This document shows positions 15,724 through 23,824 of a stretch of 34,984 nucleotides of DNA, one piece after another. This DNA is from a virus. The notes below the pieces were generated by a model that was not told the DNA's origin, ran no database searches, and was given only the letters and a program-made list of their open reading frames with translations. The first letter of the stretch is position 1. The number at the start of each line of letters is the position of its first letter. Location of the stretch: positions 1-34,984 of the IMG/VR virus record IMGVR_UViG_3300029153_000010, one strand, 5' to 3'. Made by a program: the position numbers and the translations under genes.

Positions 15724-17685
15724 TTAGTAGTCGTTGTAAGCAGTCACGTTGGCGTCAGCTCGCCCAGAGAAGTTATAAGAAGAGTTTGTTGGGGTTACTC
15801 GAACTCGAAACTGCAAGCGCCCGTCTCCATAAAATGGATAGCCTTCCATTCGGAAAACCATGTCGGACGAGGCCTCATCTGTAGTGCATGACGTCCCCGC
15901 ACAGGTATCCTCGCAAGACGTTGACTTATTAACCTCAGAAACTGCAGACCAATAAGTTCCAGTTTTGGAGCTGTTTCTGTACATATTGCCCGTATCAATA
16001 ACCAGAGCTCCACCTTTGTAAACCTGAACCCTGAAATAAACGCTGTTATATGGGCTGTAAAGTCGAACATAGGTGTCTATATTCCTTCTTCTAAATCGCC
16101 GATATTCGCTAGTATCCGAGTAGTTGTAACTGTAGATATCAATAGCGTCCATCCAGTCATAGTCCTGAGCTCCATCTATGGAGTCCGACCAGTATTGATC
16201 GCTGGTTAAGGCAAGGTAAGGCTTGCCAGCTTCAGTGGGTGCGACAAATGCCGAGCCAACTACAACAGAGCCTTCAATCTTCGAACCCCTAATGACAGAG
16301 CCATCTACCAGGCCCCGAACAGTTACGTTGTTTAGCGATGCGTTGTTCGCCTCAAAATTACCGTTCTGCCAAAGCTTCCAGCCGGCTTGCCCCGGATCGT
16401 AATTGGCCGAATTTGCATCGCCAAAAAACGTCGCCGCCTCTGCCACGCTAAGGTTATCCGCTTCAATCAAATCACCCTTCAGCTTCCCCGCCACGGTGGT
16501 CACCGGTAGGTCGTTTTCATCCACGATCTGGCCAAACCCAACAGCCCCGATCTGGCCCTTCTTAATCGTGCCCTCCCGAATCCGCGCGGTGTTGATATAC
16601 ACCTCGCCGTTATGAACGATGAACGGGGCCACGGCATCGGATTTTGGGGCGCCTTGAGGTAGCACGGCAAAGCGGTCTGCGTTCACGTAGAACTCGCTGA
16701 ACTGGCCATCCTCGGTGTCGTCGGAGGGTGTAGAAGCCAGGCCATACCCGGCCACAGCGCCGTTGGCGTCGATCTTGACGGTGTATTGGGCTTTCACCCC
16801 GTCAATGACTTCGGCCTGCGTCTGCAGCGCGGTGGTGTTGTCGCCTACGGTGCTCTGGACCGTATTAATCTGCTGAGACAAGGCACTGTCGGCGTCGGCG
16901 CGGGCGGTCTGCTCTGACTGGATTGCAGCCAGGTTGTCGTTGGCCTGAGCCAGCACCGTATTAATCTGCTGAGACAAGGCACTGTCGGCGTCGGCTCGCT
17001 CTGTGCGCTCGGTTTTCAGTCGTGCCGCCACAGACCCGGCGAGGCTTTCAGGGCCGTCGATTAGGTCGATCCGGCTGTTCAGCTCTTTTGCCAGCTCCGA
17101 TTCCCGGATTTCACCACTCAGTTTCTCGATCAGATATCCGGTGTCCTCCAGGGCCCTGCCCGGAGTGCCGGCGGTGTCGTTGGCCGGCCCTTCGATGTTT
17201 GAGGTGGATACGAATGTGATCCAGTAGTAATAGGTCTTGATCTCCGCATCGGCCCGAACCACATCGGTGTAGAAAGCGCCGGCGTCGCGGCCTACCAATT
17301 CGGCGTTAGCGAAGTTGTCTTCCTCGGCCCGGTAGATATTGGTGTAGGCGTGATTGCTGTATAGCTCGCCGGGGATATCCCACACCAGGGAGATCAGGCC
17401 ATTGAAGCCACCCGACACAGCAAAGCCGGTGGGCTTGGGCGGTATGCGCATATCCTGCGGGGGCTCGCCTGGCTCCAGTGCGCCCGGGCTGCTCGGCTTG
17501 ACCCCTTTCTTCACCTTGCCAATGCCGCTGTCCAGCAGGTCGCGATAGGTGATCTTGCGGTCCAGTGGGTCGCCGCGAACCCCTTCGCCTACCTCCAGAA
17601 TCTCGGCAATGGCAGAGATCAGCGGTTTGATTTCCCGGTCAACCTTGGGCGATACCGGCGGCAGTGTGCGTCTACGCTTTGCCAT
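15724..17685 (-). CDS. tail tip / fibre protein with J-like central region
   Basis: 653 residues. A short basic N-terminus is followed by a fibronectin-III-like domain (about 80-180), a coiled coil (about 185-295) with two near-identical 32-residue units, and a region like the DUF1983 part of lambda-type tip proteins (about 296-460; KIDANGAVAGYGLA, FYVNADRFAVL). The C-terminal tip (about 470-653) is Tyr/Ser/Asn-rich with cysteines at 591, 595 and 600, and is probably receptor-facing. The DNA for the tip is AT-richer than the rest of the gene: 16081-16140 is 38% GC by hand count against 58% at 16681-16740. That suggests the tip was swapped in. The start overlaps the stop of the 538-aa gene (TGATG). 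Confidence 0.75.
   Translation of the reverse strand: MAKRRRTLPPVSPKVDREIKPLISAIAEILEVGEGVRGDPLDRKITYRDLLDSGIGKVKKGVKPSSPGALEPGEPPQDMRIPPKPTGFAVSGGFNGLISLVWDIPGELYSNHAYTNIYRAEEDNFANAELVGRDAGAFYTDVVRADAEIKTYYYWITFVSTSNIEGPANDTAGTPGRALEDTGYLIEKLSGEIRESELAKELNSRIDLIDGPESLAGSVAARLKTERTERADADSALSQQINTVLAQANDNLAAIQSEQTARADADSALSQQINTVQSTVGDNTTALQTQAEVIDGVKAQYTVKIDANGAVAGYGLASTPSDDTEDGQFSEFYVNADRFAVLPQGAPKSDAVAPFIVHNGEVYINTARIREGTIKKGQIGAVGFGQIVDENDLPVTTVAGKLKGDLIEADNLSVAEAATFFGDANSANYDPGQAGWKLWQNGNFEANNASLNNVTVRGLVDGSVIRGSKIEGSVVVGSAFVAPTEAGKPYLALTSDQYWSDSIDGAQDYDWMDAIDIYSYNYSDTSEYRRFRRRNIDTYVRLYSPYNSVYFRVQVYKGGALVIDTGNMYRNSSKTGTYWSAVSEVNKSTSCEDTCAGTSCTTDEASSDMVFRMEGYPFYGDGRLQFRVRVTPTNSSYNFSGRADANVTAYNDY
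16859..16899 (-). repeat. 41-bp direct repeat, copy 1 (tail coiled coil)
   Basis: This 41-base stretch is identical to 16955-16995. The copies are 96 bases (32 codons) apart and in frame, encoding ADADSALSQQINTV twice. It is a recent internal duplication in the coiled coil of the tail protein and could change stalk length by recombination. Confidence 0.85.
16955..16995 (-). repeat. 41-bp direct repeat, copy 2 (tail coiled coil)
   Basis: Second copy of the in-frame 41-base repeat at 16859-16899. Confidence 0.85.
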
Positions 17686-19301
17686 CAGATCAACTCTCCC
17701 GGGGACGTAGCCACTTGCACAGAGGCGGTTTCGTGACTGCCTTCCAGCTCAATTTCCCAGTCGCGCAGCAGGGAGTAACCGGCCGGCAACCGGAACATGC
17801 CGGCAGACTGCACGTCGTGCTCAATAACCGGCATGCCGTCGGCGTACAGGCGCATGGTGATCGGGTAGCCGTAGGCAATGACCTTGGCGCAGGTAAAGCC
17901 GGCGGCACCGGGCGGGATTTCGTGGATCTTAGAGCGCCAGGTGTAACTCATTGCTGGCCCACCTTCCCATGTGACAATGTTGCTGCCCTGAATCAGATAC
18001 AGGGTGTCTTCCAGCAGGTCGTAATACCCGCCGTCCGCGGTCACATCGTGAAACTCAATGCCCTCGCCAGGCGTGAACGTGAAACAGCCGCCGTCATAAA
18101 ACGCCAGGTATTTGCCGTCATACCGGTAGGCGTGGATGGTTTCGGGCTTCAGGGCCTGCCACTGTTCGCGCGTAAGCACCTTGCGGGTAACCACTTGGGC
18201 CTCACTGCCGCCCACGGCAATCAAGCCGTCATGGCCCGCGTACAAGCCGTAAGCGCCCATATCAACAATGGAGCGACTGGATACGCCGGGCTGGTTCGCG
18301 TCCAGTTCCATTTGCGCCATGGCTTCGGGCGTGTGGCCGGTGACAATCCACGGCTTGCCCTCGGTCACCACCAGAAGCCCGGCGCTGATTGCGGCAATGC
18401 CAACGATGTTGTGCTGAAACGCCAGCTGATACCCAACCGGCCAGGCATGGGGCAGGTACGGCTCAGAGAAGCACAGCGTGTTTTCGAAGAAGCCGGCCAG
18501 TACGCCGTTAGGTAGTTGCGTGAGCCCCTGCATCGCCGGGTTTGGCGGGTCGTAATACAGGCTCGGAAGTGCCAGGCCGAGGCTTTCGGACAGCTCGTTG
18601 TCGGTGAAGCTGGCTGTCGCCAGGGAGACTTCGGCCACGTTCTGGTATGTACCGCCACTCTCCACCCTATAGATTCGTTTTTTGGTGATGCGGTGATTGC
18701 CGGACGGCGCACCGGGCAATGTGACTTCTACAGCGCCACCGGCGGGCGCGCCCTCCACGTCATCCCATCGCAACACCAGTGCAGACGGATCGCTTGGCGG
18801 GCCTTCCTCGCCATACTCCGACACGAAGGTGACCACATAGGCGGTCTCCAGAGCGGTGTCGGGCGGATCTTCACGGTCGGCTGGCTCACTGACTGAGGGG
18901 GCCGACTCCGGTGCCGGAATGCCCAGCTCGTACCAGTCTGACGGGTAAGGGCCGGTGCCAGAAGTGGCGATCTGGAAAGTGCTCATCTTCGGCGTACCCT
19001 GGCCCGTCCAGTACACCCGGGCGTAGGCGTCATCGGCAATCGGTGAGCGCACCACATCGACATCGTATTCGGCGCCCCAGGAGAACCAGAAGCCCTCGCC
19101 GTCATTGCCCACGTTGTAGCGGTAAAGATTGGCGGGGTTGATGGTGGCCGGCAGCGTGTCTGCCGCGCCAACGCCTCTACGCGGGCGCAGGGTGCCGCTG
19201 CGAAGGTCCACGTTGCGGGCCACCTGGGCGGCAGATTCCGGCAATAGGCGAGCGTCCATGATGGGGATCTCCCCCTGGAAGTTGGCAAGTGCAATCTTCA
19301 T
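17685..19301 (-). CDS. phage tail structural protein (538 aa)
   Basis: Beta-rich, with an N-terminus (MKIALANFQGEIPIMDARLLP) common in short-tailed phage proteins that list matrix positions, and SGTLRPRRG just after it. A fibronectin-like segment at about 145-215 (YVVTFVSEYGEEGPPSDPS) is visible. The centre (about 250-400) has repeated Gly-rich beta segments suggestive of a propeller or similar fold. It overlaps the DUF1353 gene (ATGA) and the next tail gene. It is probably part of the tail tube or hub; no enzyme motif is seen. Confidence 0.7.
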   Translation of the reverse strand: MKIALANFQGEIPIMDARLLPESAAQVARNVDLRSGTLRPRRGVGAADTLPATINPANLYRYNVGNDGEGFWFSWGAEYDVDVVRSPIADDAYARVYWTGQGTPKMSTFQIATSGTGPYPSDWYELGIPAPESAPSVSEPADREDPPDTALETAYVVTFVSEYGEEGPPSDPSALVLRWDDVEGAPAGGAVEVTLPGAPSGNHRITKKRIYRVESGGTYQNVAEVSLATASFTDNELSESLGLALPSLYYDPPNPAMQGLTQLPNGVLAGFFENTLCFSEPYLPHAWPVGYQLAFQHNIVGIAAISAGLLVVTEGKPWIVTGHTPEAMAQMELDANQPGVSSRSIVDMGAYGLYAGHDGLIAVGGSEAQVVTRKVLTREQWQALKPETIHAYRYDGKYLAFYDGGCFTFTPGEGIEFHDVTADGGYYDLLEDTLYLIQGSNIVTWEGGPAMSYTWRSKIHEIPPGAAGFTCAKVIAYGYPITMRLYADGMPVIEHDVQSAGMFRLPAGYSLLRDWEIELEGSHETASVQVATSPGELI

Positions 19302-19702
19302 GGTGCCTCGATTTGGTCAGAGATTTGCGGGCGATTCCAGCCGCCACCCCGAACATTCAACCGCACTGCCCGGTAAAACAGCTGCCGAGAAACCCAGCTG
19401 GCCCCGGCTTCCTTCATCATCCGGTACAGCAGGCGGTCGGCTTCCAGTTTCGTGATATGCGGGTAGTAATGGCTGTAGCAGTAGTCGTGGATGCAAGACG
19501 CTTCCCAGGCCGGCGCGTAGCTTGGCGGATACAGCCACCAGAGCAGGCGCGGGACGGAGCTGCCGTTGAAAACATAGCCGGCGGGCACGGTGACACCCTC
19601 GTAGTGAAAGGGCTCAATCAGTTGCCAGCGGGTGGCGCTACCGGACAGCCAAGGCGTTTTCAGGTGGTTCGGGGCCTTGCGGGTGATCAGGCGGCTGGCC
19701 AT
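19298..19702 (-). CDS. DUF1353 family phage protein
   Basis: 134 residues matching the DUF1353 pattern: a P-A-G-Y-V-F-N-G-S-S-V-P-R segment (about residues 40-52) and a C-I-H-D-Y-C-Y motif (about 69-75) followed by A-D-R-L-L (about 88-92) and M-K-E-A-G. The family is common in phage tail regions and its biochemical role is not known to me; the conserved His and Asp suggest possible catalysis. It overlaps the DUF4376-like gene by 16 bases and the 538-aa gene by ATGA. Confidence 0.75.
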   Translation of the reverse strand: MASRLITRKAPNHLKTPWLSGSATRWQLIEPFHYEGVTVPAGYVFNGSSVPRLLWWLYPPSYAPAWEASCIHDYCYSHYYPHITKLEADRLLYRMMKEAGASWVSRQLFYRAVRLNVRGGGWNRPQISDQIEAP

Positions 19703-20196
19703 TCGAACACCGGCAACTCGCTGATCAGTTCAGGCTCAGTGGGCGCAGACCGGCTGCCTGCCTCAACATCACTCAGGATCTGGTAGCACTTGGCCCACAC
19801 TTGATCTCGCCACTCAACGCCCGCCTGTCCCTCGGCCGCGAACTTCGTGACGGAGCTGGTTGCGTAGGTGCACAAACTTAGGATGCCATCGTAGTTTCTC
19901 TCAGTAGCGGTTGCGTCCATGTGATTCTGTACGGCTTTCTCAAATCTTGCCTTCAAGCCCTCGGCTTCAGCTTGGCGCACCGCCACTGGATCTGCTGGCA
20001 ATTCGATCTCGCCCAGCTTCACGCCGTCTGAGCCTGCGTACACTGGCCGGGGCTTGCCCGCCTCCTGAACGTCAGCCCACAGCCCTTGCGGGGTGTCGTA
20101 GCCATGCACCACGGCATCCACTGGCAGTGCCGGCAGATCTACGGTTTGGCCGTTATGCTCCAGCGCTCGGCCAGTGTCGGTTTCAATGATTCTCAT
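19687..20196 (-). CDS. DUF4376-like tail fibre assembly protein
   Basis: 169 residues. The N-terminal half resembles tail-associated proteins beginning with a residue-listing strand (MRIIETDTGRALEHNG) and a region around residue 70-85 (PADPVAVRQAEAEG). The C-terminal half (about 92-150) matches the DUF4376 pattern NYDGILSLCTYATS, then a Trp-rich V-E-W-R-D-Q-V-W helix and a Y-Q-I-L end. Such proteins are usually chaperones or small parts of tail fibres. It overlaps the 3' end of the reverse transcriptase gene by 14 bases, which ties DGR expression to late tail genes. Confidence 0.65.
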   Translation of the reverse strand: MRIIETDTGRALEHNGQTVDLPALPVDAVVHGYDTPQGLWADVQEAGKPRPVYAGSDGVKLGEIELPADPVAVRQAEAEGLKARFEKAVQNHMDATATERNYDGILSLCTYATSSVTKFAAEGQAGVEWRDQVWAKCYQILSDVEAGSRSAPTEPELISELPVFEWPAA

Positions 20197-21202
20197 CGTC
20201 GCGCCTCAGTGTCAGGTTGTTCAGGATGCTGTTGGTCGTGTCCCAGGCGTTGCAGTGCTTCGCGTAAGCCAGATAGCTGTTCACCTTCTGGCGGAAGTCC
20301 GCCACGGTGGCCTGACCCCGGGAAAACTTGCGGGAAGCCCGCTGCATGTCGCGCTTGAATCGCTTGACGTTGCGCTTGCGCGGGAGAATATGGGTTGACC
20401 AGGTTCGATAACCACACCAATCCACGCCGGCAGAGGCGGGCTTAATGCAGGTCTTGGGGTTGAGCTTCAGGCCGGAATAGGCAATCTCTCCGGCCAGTTG
20501 ATTCAGGCGCTTGTGTGCCTGCTGCTTGCTGGGTGCCAGGATCACGATGTCATCCATGTACCTCAGATAGCGCCCGGCGCCTTTGTTATCGGTCATGGCG
20601 TGATCTACGCGATCCAGAACGATGTTGGCAGACAGCTGGCTGGTCAGCGCCCCGACAGGCAAGCCAATGCCGTCTTCGTGGCCGTAGGCGCCCAGAATAG
20701 TGCGCCAGAGATTCAAGGTGCGGTCGCAGTCGATCACCCTTTCTGCCTGCGCCATTACCGCGTCGTGATTTACGCTGGCGAAGAATTGGCTTACATCGGC
20801 CTGCACCACGTACACCGTGCCCCAGTTGCGCCGGCACTGCCTGAGCATCTTTTGCAGCGACAGAATGGCCGCATGCGTCCCTTTGCCCTTGCGGCAGGCG
20901 TAACTGTGGTCAATGAACCGGCGCTCGAACATGGGCTCCACCAGATCCACCAGGGCGTGGTGAACGATGCGATCCGGAAAAGGCGGGGCCTGTATGCGCC
21001 GCATCTTCGGCTCCAGAACCACAAACTCTCTGGCCCGCGATGGCTCCCACGTCTGCCAAACCAGATGGTTGTGCAGGTTCAGCAACTTCTCTTCCAGCCT
21101 GGCCGTATAGCCGGCTACCTCGCCACGGTACCGCTTGCCCTTTCGGGCTTCCCGGTAGGCCGCAAGCAGGTTGTCAAAATCGACAATGTCGTCGTACAGC
21201 AT
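20183..21202 (-). CDS. brt: DGR reverse transcriptase
   Basis: 339 residues from the ATG at 21202, chosen because AAGGA lies 5 bases before it; an ATG at 21208 overlaps that ribosome site. Reverse transcriptase motifs in order: QADVSQFF with catalytic D136, the DGR-type LPVGALTSQ at 181-189 (SQ replacing the QG seen in group II intron and most retroelement enzymes), and the active site YMDD at 215-218. No maturase, RNase H or endonuclease domain is present, which matches DGR enzymes of about 300-400 residues. It lies downstream of avd and the template repeat in the BPP-1 order. It copies the TR RNA with errors at adenines and, with Avd, feeds cDNA to the variable repeat. Confidence 0.97.
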   Translation of the reverse strand: MLYDDIVDFDNLLAAYREARKGKRYRGEVAGYTARLEEKLLNLHNHLVWQTWEPSRAREFVVLEPKMRRIQAPPFPDRIVHHALVDLVEPMFERRFIDHSYACRKGKGTHAAILSLQKMLRQCRRNWGTVYVVQADVSQFFASVNHDAVMAQAERVIDCDRTLNLWRTILGAYGHEDGIGLPVGALTSQLSANIVLDRVDHAMTDNKGAGRYLRYMDDIVILAPSKQQAHKRLNQLAGEIAYSGLKLNPKTCIKPASAGVDWCGYRTWSTHILPRKRNVKRFKRDMQRASRKFSRGQATVADFRQKVNSYLAYAKHCNAWDTTNSILNNLTLRRDDENH

Positions 21203-21479
21203 GACCATCCTTGTAGTTGGTGATCTGCAGCCACAGATGCCGCCGCAGTCTGTTTATGTTTCGCCTTTCGGCGAGGAAAGCGGCCCCGAGTGATTGGGCG
21301 CTGTCGCAGAGCTCGTAAGCGCTGCGCTTCTGGCCGGTTTTGTCGCTCGCGAGGCGGGCCCCGATGTTCGTGTTGGCGTTCGACGAATCGTTGTTGCAGT
21401 TCACGTACCAGAGCCCGGCATTCGCGCCATTGCTCCAGTTGCCGCCGACGTTGGGGCTGCCGAAATGAGCCGCTTCCCT
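21203..21479 (-). ncRNA. DGR template RNA region (contains TR and 3' spacer)
   Basis: This 277-base non-coding gap between avd and the reverse transcriptase holds the template repeat (21346-21456) and a 143-base spacer. In BPP-1 the corresponding spacer is part of the RNA that the enzyme and Avd bind. A hairpin CGCC-GAAA-GGCG (21262-21273) has a GNRA-type loop and may be part of that RNA. Ends are set by the flanking genes; the true transcript ends are not visible. Confidence 0.85.
21346..21456 (-). repeat. DGR template repeat (TR)
   Basis: 111 bases, aligned without gaps to the variable repeat at 21885-21995 (offset 539). The two differ at 11 positions: 21367, 21374, 21380, 21391, 21392, 21400, 21406, 21421, 21430, 21439 and 21440. 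All 11 are A in the TR coding strand, out of 26 adenines; none of the other 85 bases differs. If read in the VR frame, TR carries asparagine codons (AAC/AAT) at eight of nine changed sites and TAC at the ninth, the usual design that maximises amino acid variety. Confidence 0.98.
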
Positions 21480-21878
21480 TTACTTTTGTGACCGGAGCCA
21501 ACCGCCCAGCATTCTGCCAAGCTCGTTGATATGCTCTGACCACACCTTGTAACGCTTGGGCGTTATGTACTGAAATCGCTCAGCCTTTCTCACAAGATGC
21601 CGAAACACCTCAATTTCCACGTCCAGCTCGCTGAGCGTCGTCTTTTTGTGGTGCCGCTTCCATGCGGTCAGGGTTAAACGCAATATCTTGTCCAGGCATT
21701 GCCGGGTATCCGCTGTCAGCAGGTGCCTTTCCGCTTTTGGGTAATTGCTTCGTGTCAGCGCGATATGCGTGTAGTCGTCCAATTCTTCCAATTTGGTCAG
21801 CATCGCCTCGAATGGGCGAAGGTGCTGTCTTGGGGCGCTACCGCGCCCCTGAACATGATTCATGGCGTCGTGACTCAT
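21480..21878 (-). CDS. avd: DGR accessory variability determinant (Avd)
   Basis: 132 residues, close to the 128 of BPP-1 Avd. It is helical and basic with repeated K/R helices (KILRLTLTAWKRHHKK; EVFRHLVRKAERFQYITPKRYKVW), consistent with the four-helix Avd that forms a pentamer and binds the reverse transcriptase and RNA. The ATG at 21878 overlaps the stop of the diversified fibre gene (ATGA), so they are translationally coupled. A frame extends further upstream through the fibre gene but is a shadow. The 5' coding part also contains the GC-rich hairpin at 21832-21849 that may guide target recognition. Confidence 0.93.
   Translation of the reverse strand: MSHDAMNHVQGRGSAPRQHLRPFEAMLTKLEELDDYTHIALTRSNYPKAERHLLTADTRQCLDKILRLTLTAWKRHHKKTTLSELDVEIEVFRHLVRKAERFQYITPKRYKVWSEHINELGRMLGGWLRSQK
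21832..21849 (-). promoter_or_regulatory. DGR target-site hairpin/cruciform with GRNA loop
   Basis: On the coding strand GGGGCGC-GGTA-GCGCCCC forms a perfect 7-bp GC stem with loop GGTA. It lies 35 bases beyond the 3' end of VR. Phage DGRs such as BPP-1 need a short GC-rich hairpin or cruciform with a four-base GRNA loop downstream of VR for efficient homing; GGTA fits GRNA. Here it is embedded in the start of avd. Confidence 0.85.
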
Positions 21879-23824
21879 GACACCCTCGCGAGGCGGGCCC
21901 CGATGATCGTGTAGGCGTCCGACGAATCGCCGTTGCAGGTCACGCACCAGAGCCCGGCAGTCGCGCCACTGCTCCAGAGGCCGCCGACGTTGGGGTAGTA
22001 TTCGCCGACGTCGAGCCAATACCTCTGGTCTGGTAGCGTCGCGGTGTTGTCGTTGCTGGTTGAGAAGGTGTTCGCAATCCACGACTCATCACCGGTTGCC
22101 CGGAACGTAATCGGGTACTGAGTGCTGCCACCGTTCGGGACGCTCTCGCCCGTACTAGCCCAGGCCCCGTTATAGTTACGACGCTCAATGGTGCCGCTCA
22201 AAGTGCGGACACCGTCCATCCATTGGCGCACGTTGCCCCACAGCCCCACCATACCGCGATACGTGGCCTGTGCTACGTCCGAGGCGTCCACGTTGGCCGC
22301 GCTGGATTGGTTGACGCGCCCCTGCCCGGTGACGGTCTGGCTGTCCATGGAGGCGTTTTCGGTCAGATAGAGCCACTGAATAGCCAGCCACATATCGTAG
22401 TGCCAAAGCCGGAACCCGGCGACGCCGGAGACGTTGCGGGCCTCGGCATTGCTGATCGCTGTACCGATGGTCATATTTACCCAGGGCAATACACCGGGCA
22501 CAGATTGCATTTTGCCGCCGCTTTCACTGGCCTGATATTTGCCTACCTGAAAGCTGTCCACTTCTACGCCATCAAGCACAAAGGCCGGCATGACGCTGAA
22601 TCCGGTCAGTGGCTGGTCGCTGATCCACCATGCCGGATCGCCACCGGCAGTGCCGCGCTTCCAGTAGAATTTGGGGATCTCCACCATGTCCTGGCCATCA
22701 ACCACCACATCGGAGATGCCGCCCCACACAGGGTGACCGTTGAAGTAGCTGGTTGACGGGGTGGTGATGGTGTTGCCTGCCTCGTCAATGTGGTCCCAGG
22801 TACCGCCGGGGCCGCCTGTTGCTCTGAGTGCCACGCCAATAACCTGAGCGGCCAGCACGGTCACGGTGGCGCTGTAGGCGGCGGACTCAGCGCCGTACTG
22901 ATCCTCGGCCACCACTTCAAAGGTATAGTCGGTATCGCTAACTACGTCCGGGGCGGTCACGTCCACCAATTCGCCGTCCTGAATGCCATCGGTGGTTGCA
23001 AACACAAAGCCGCCATCGTCAAAAATGCGATACACCACGTTGTGGCCGTCTGCATCGGTAGCGCCAGTGAACGACACCTGAAACGTGGAGTTCTTGCCGG
23101 TCTGCGTCGGGGCGCTGATGGTGATTGGCCCCTGCGGCGGGTTGTTGGCCACTACATCAGCACTGACGGCCTCGGTCGCGCTGCGGTTGCCCAGATTATC
23201 GACTGCATAAACGGTGGCCGACACACTGCCGCCTGCCGGGATATCGACAGCTTTTGACAGCGTGGCTTCGCCGGCTGTGGCGGTGACGGTTTCGGTGGTG
23301 TTGTCCCACCAGGTGACGACGAACGAGGCGATGGAGCCGCCGGACAGAAGGCTTGTTGCGCTGACCTGGATGGTGTAGTTGCCTGCGTCGTAGACTTCGG
23401 CGGGGGCGGTTAGGGTTTGAGATAGGACTGACGATGTTTGAACCTCAGACCAGGCCGAATCCTGTCTTGCGTACTGCTTGCCGTTTGCCGGGGCTTCTGG
23501 GACTTTGGCTCCTGCCAGAGCTTTGATTGTGTCGAGAGTCCCGGCAGTTAAGCGGGCCTCAATCGGCGTCGCAGAGGCGTGAGGAAGAGCTGTCGTGCCC
23601 TCCTGTGCCCGCTCTATGGACCACTGGCCGGAAGTAGTGCCCGTTACTTTGACAATCTCAATATGGTTTGAATCTGCGGTTGATTGAAGCGTGGCCAAAA
23701 AGTATTCGCCACTGGAGAGTGCCGGCGTGTTCGCTTCGCCCGTCACCTGAATGATTTGATCACTTTCAGTGATTGCGCCTGCCAGTTCAGCGCGAACGTT
23801 GTTGGCAAATATCTGGTTGCTCAT
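21875..23824 (-). CDS. DGR-diversified tail fibre / receptor-binding protein
   Basis: 649 residues. Residues 1-105 form a phage tail N-terminal module (IFANNVRAELAGAITESDQ, GEYFLATL). Residues 130-225 and 235-335 look like two Ig or cadherin-like domains (the second has TGATDADGHNV). From about 340 to the end is a C-type-lectin fold of the formylglycine-enzyme-like kind used by DGR targets (NAEARNVSGVAGFRLWHYDMW, RGMVGLWGNVRQW), ending in the variable repeat and IGARLARVS. Overlap ATGA with the 105-aa gene upstream and ATGA with avd downstream. It corresponds in role to Mtd of BPP-1 but is longer and differently built. Variation would change host-receptor specificity. Confidence 0.92.
   Translation of the reverse strand: MSNQIFANNVRAELAGAITESDQIIQVTGEANTPALSSGEYFLATLQSTADSNHIEIVKVTGTTSGQWSIERAQEGTTALPHASATPIEARLTAGTLDTIKALAGAKVPEAPANGKQYARQDSAWSEVQTSSVLSQTLTAPAEVYDAGNYTIQVSATSLLSGGSIASFVVTWWDNTTETVTATAGEATLSKAVDIPAGGSVSATVYAVDNLGNRSATEAVSADVVANNPPQGPITISAPTQTGKNSTFQVSFTGATDADGHNVVYRIFDDGGFVFATTDGIQDGELVDVTAPDVVSDTDYTFEVVAEDQYGAESAAYSATVTVLAAQVIGVALRATGGPGGTWDHIDEAGNTITTPSTSYFNGHPVWGGISDVVVDGQDMVEIPKFYWKRGTAGGDPAWWISDQPLTGFSVMPAFVLDGVEVDSFQVGKYQASESGGKMQSVPGVLPWVNMTIGTAISNAEARNVSGVAGFRLWHYDMWLAIQWLYLTENASMDSQTVTGQGRVNQSSAANVDASDVAQATYRGMVGLWGNVRQWMDGVRTLSGTIERRNYNGAWASTGESVPNGGSTQYPITFRATGDESWIANTFSTSNDNTATLPDQRYWLDVGEYYPNVGGLWSSGATAGLWCVTCNGDSSDAYTIIGARLARVS
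21885..21995 (-). repeat. DGR variable repeat (VR) with IMH at its 3' end
   Basis: Encodes about residues 610-647 of the 649-residue fibre protein. Compared with TR it changes nine residues: N to L, N to S, N to T, Y to C, N to T, N to G, N to D, N to Y and N to I. The last 21 bases (21885-21905) are GC-rich and identical to TR, the place expected for the initiation-of-mutagenic-homing site. The gene ends 8 bases further on. Confidence 0.98.

Noticed and set aside
21346-21456. Simple duplication of the fibre 3' end
   Set aside because: Differences occur only at adenines, TR is non-coding, and reverse transcriptase and Avd are adjacent, which is diagnostic of a DGR rather than drift after duplication.
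21480-22082. Longer avd frame starting inside the fibre gene
   Set aside because: The first 68 codons are a shadow of the fibre gene; the ATG at 21878 gives an Avd of family length and an ATGA overlap.
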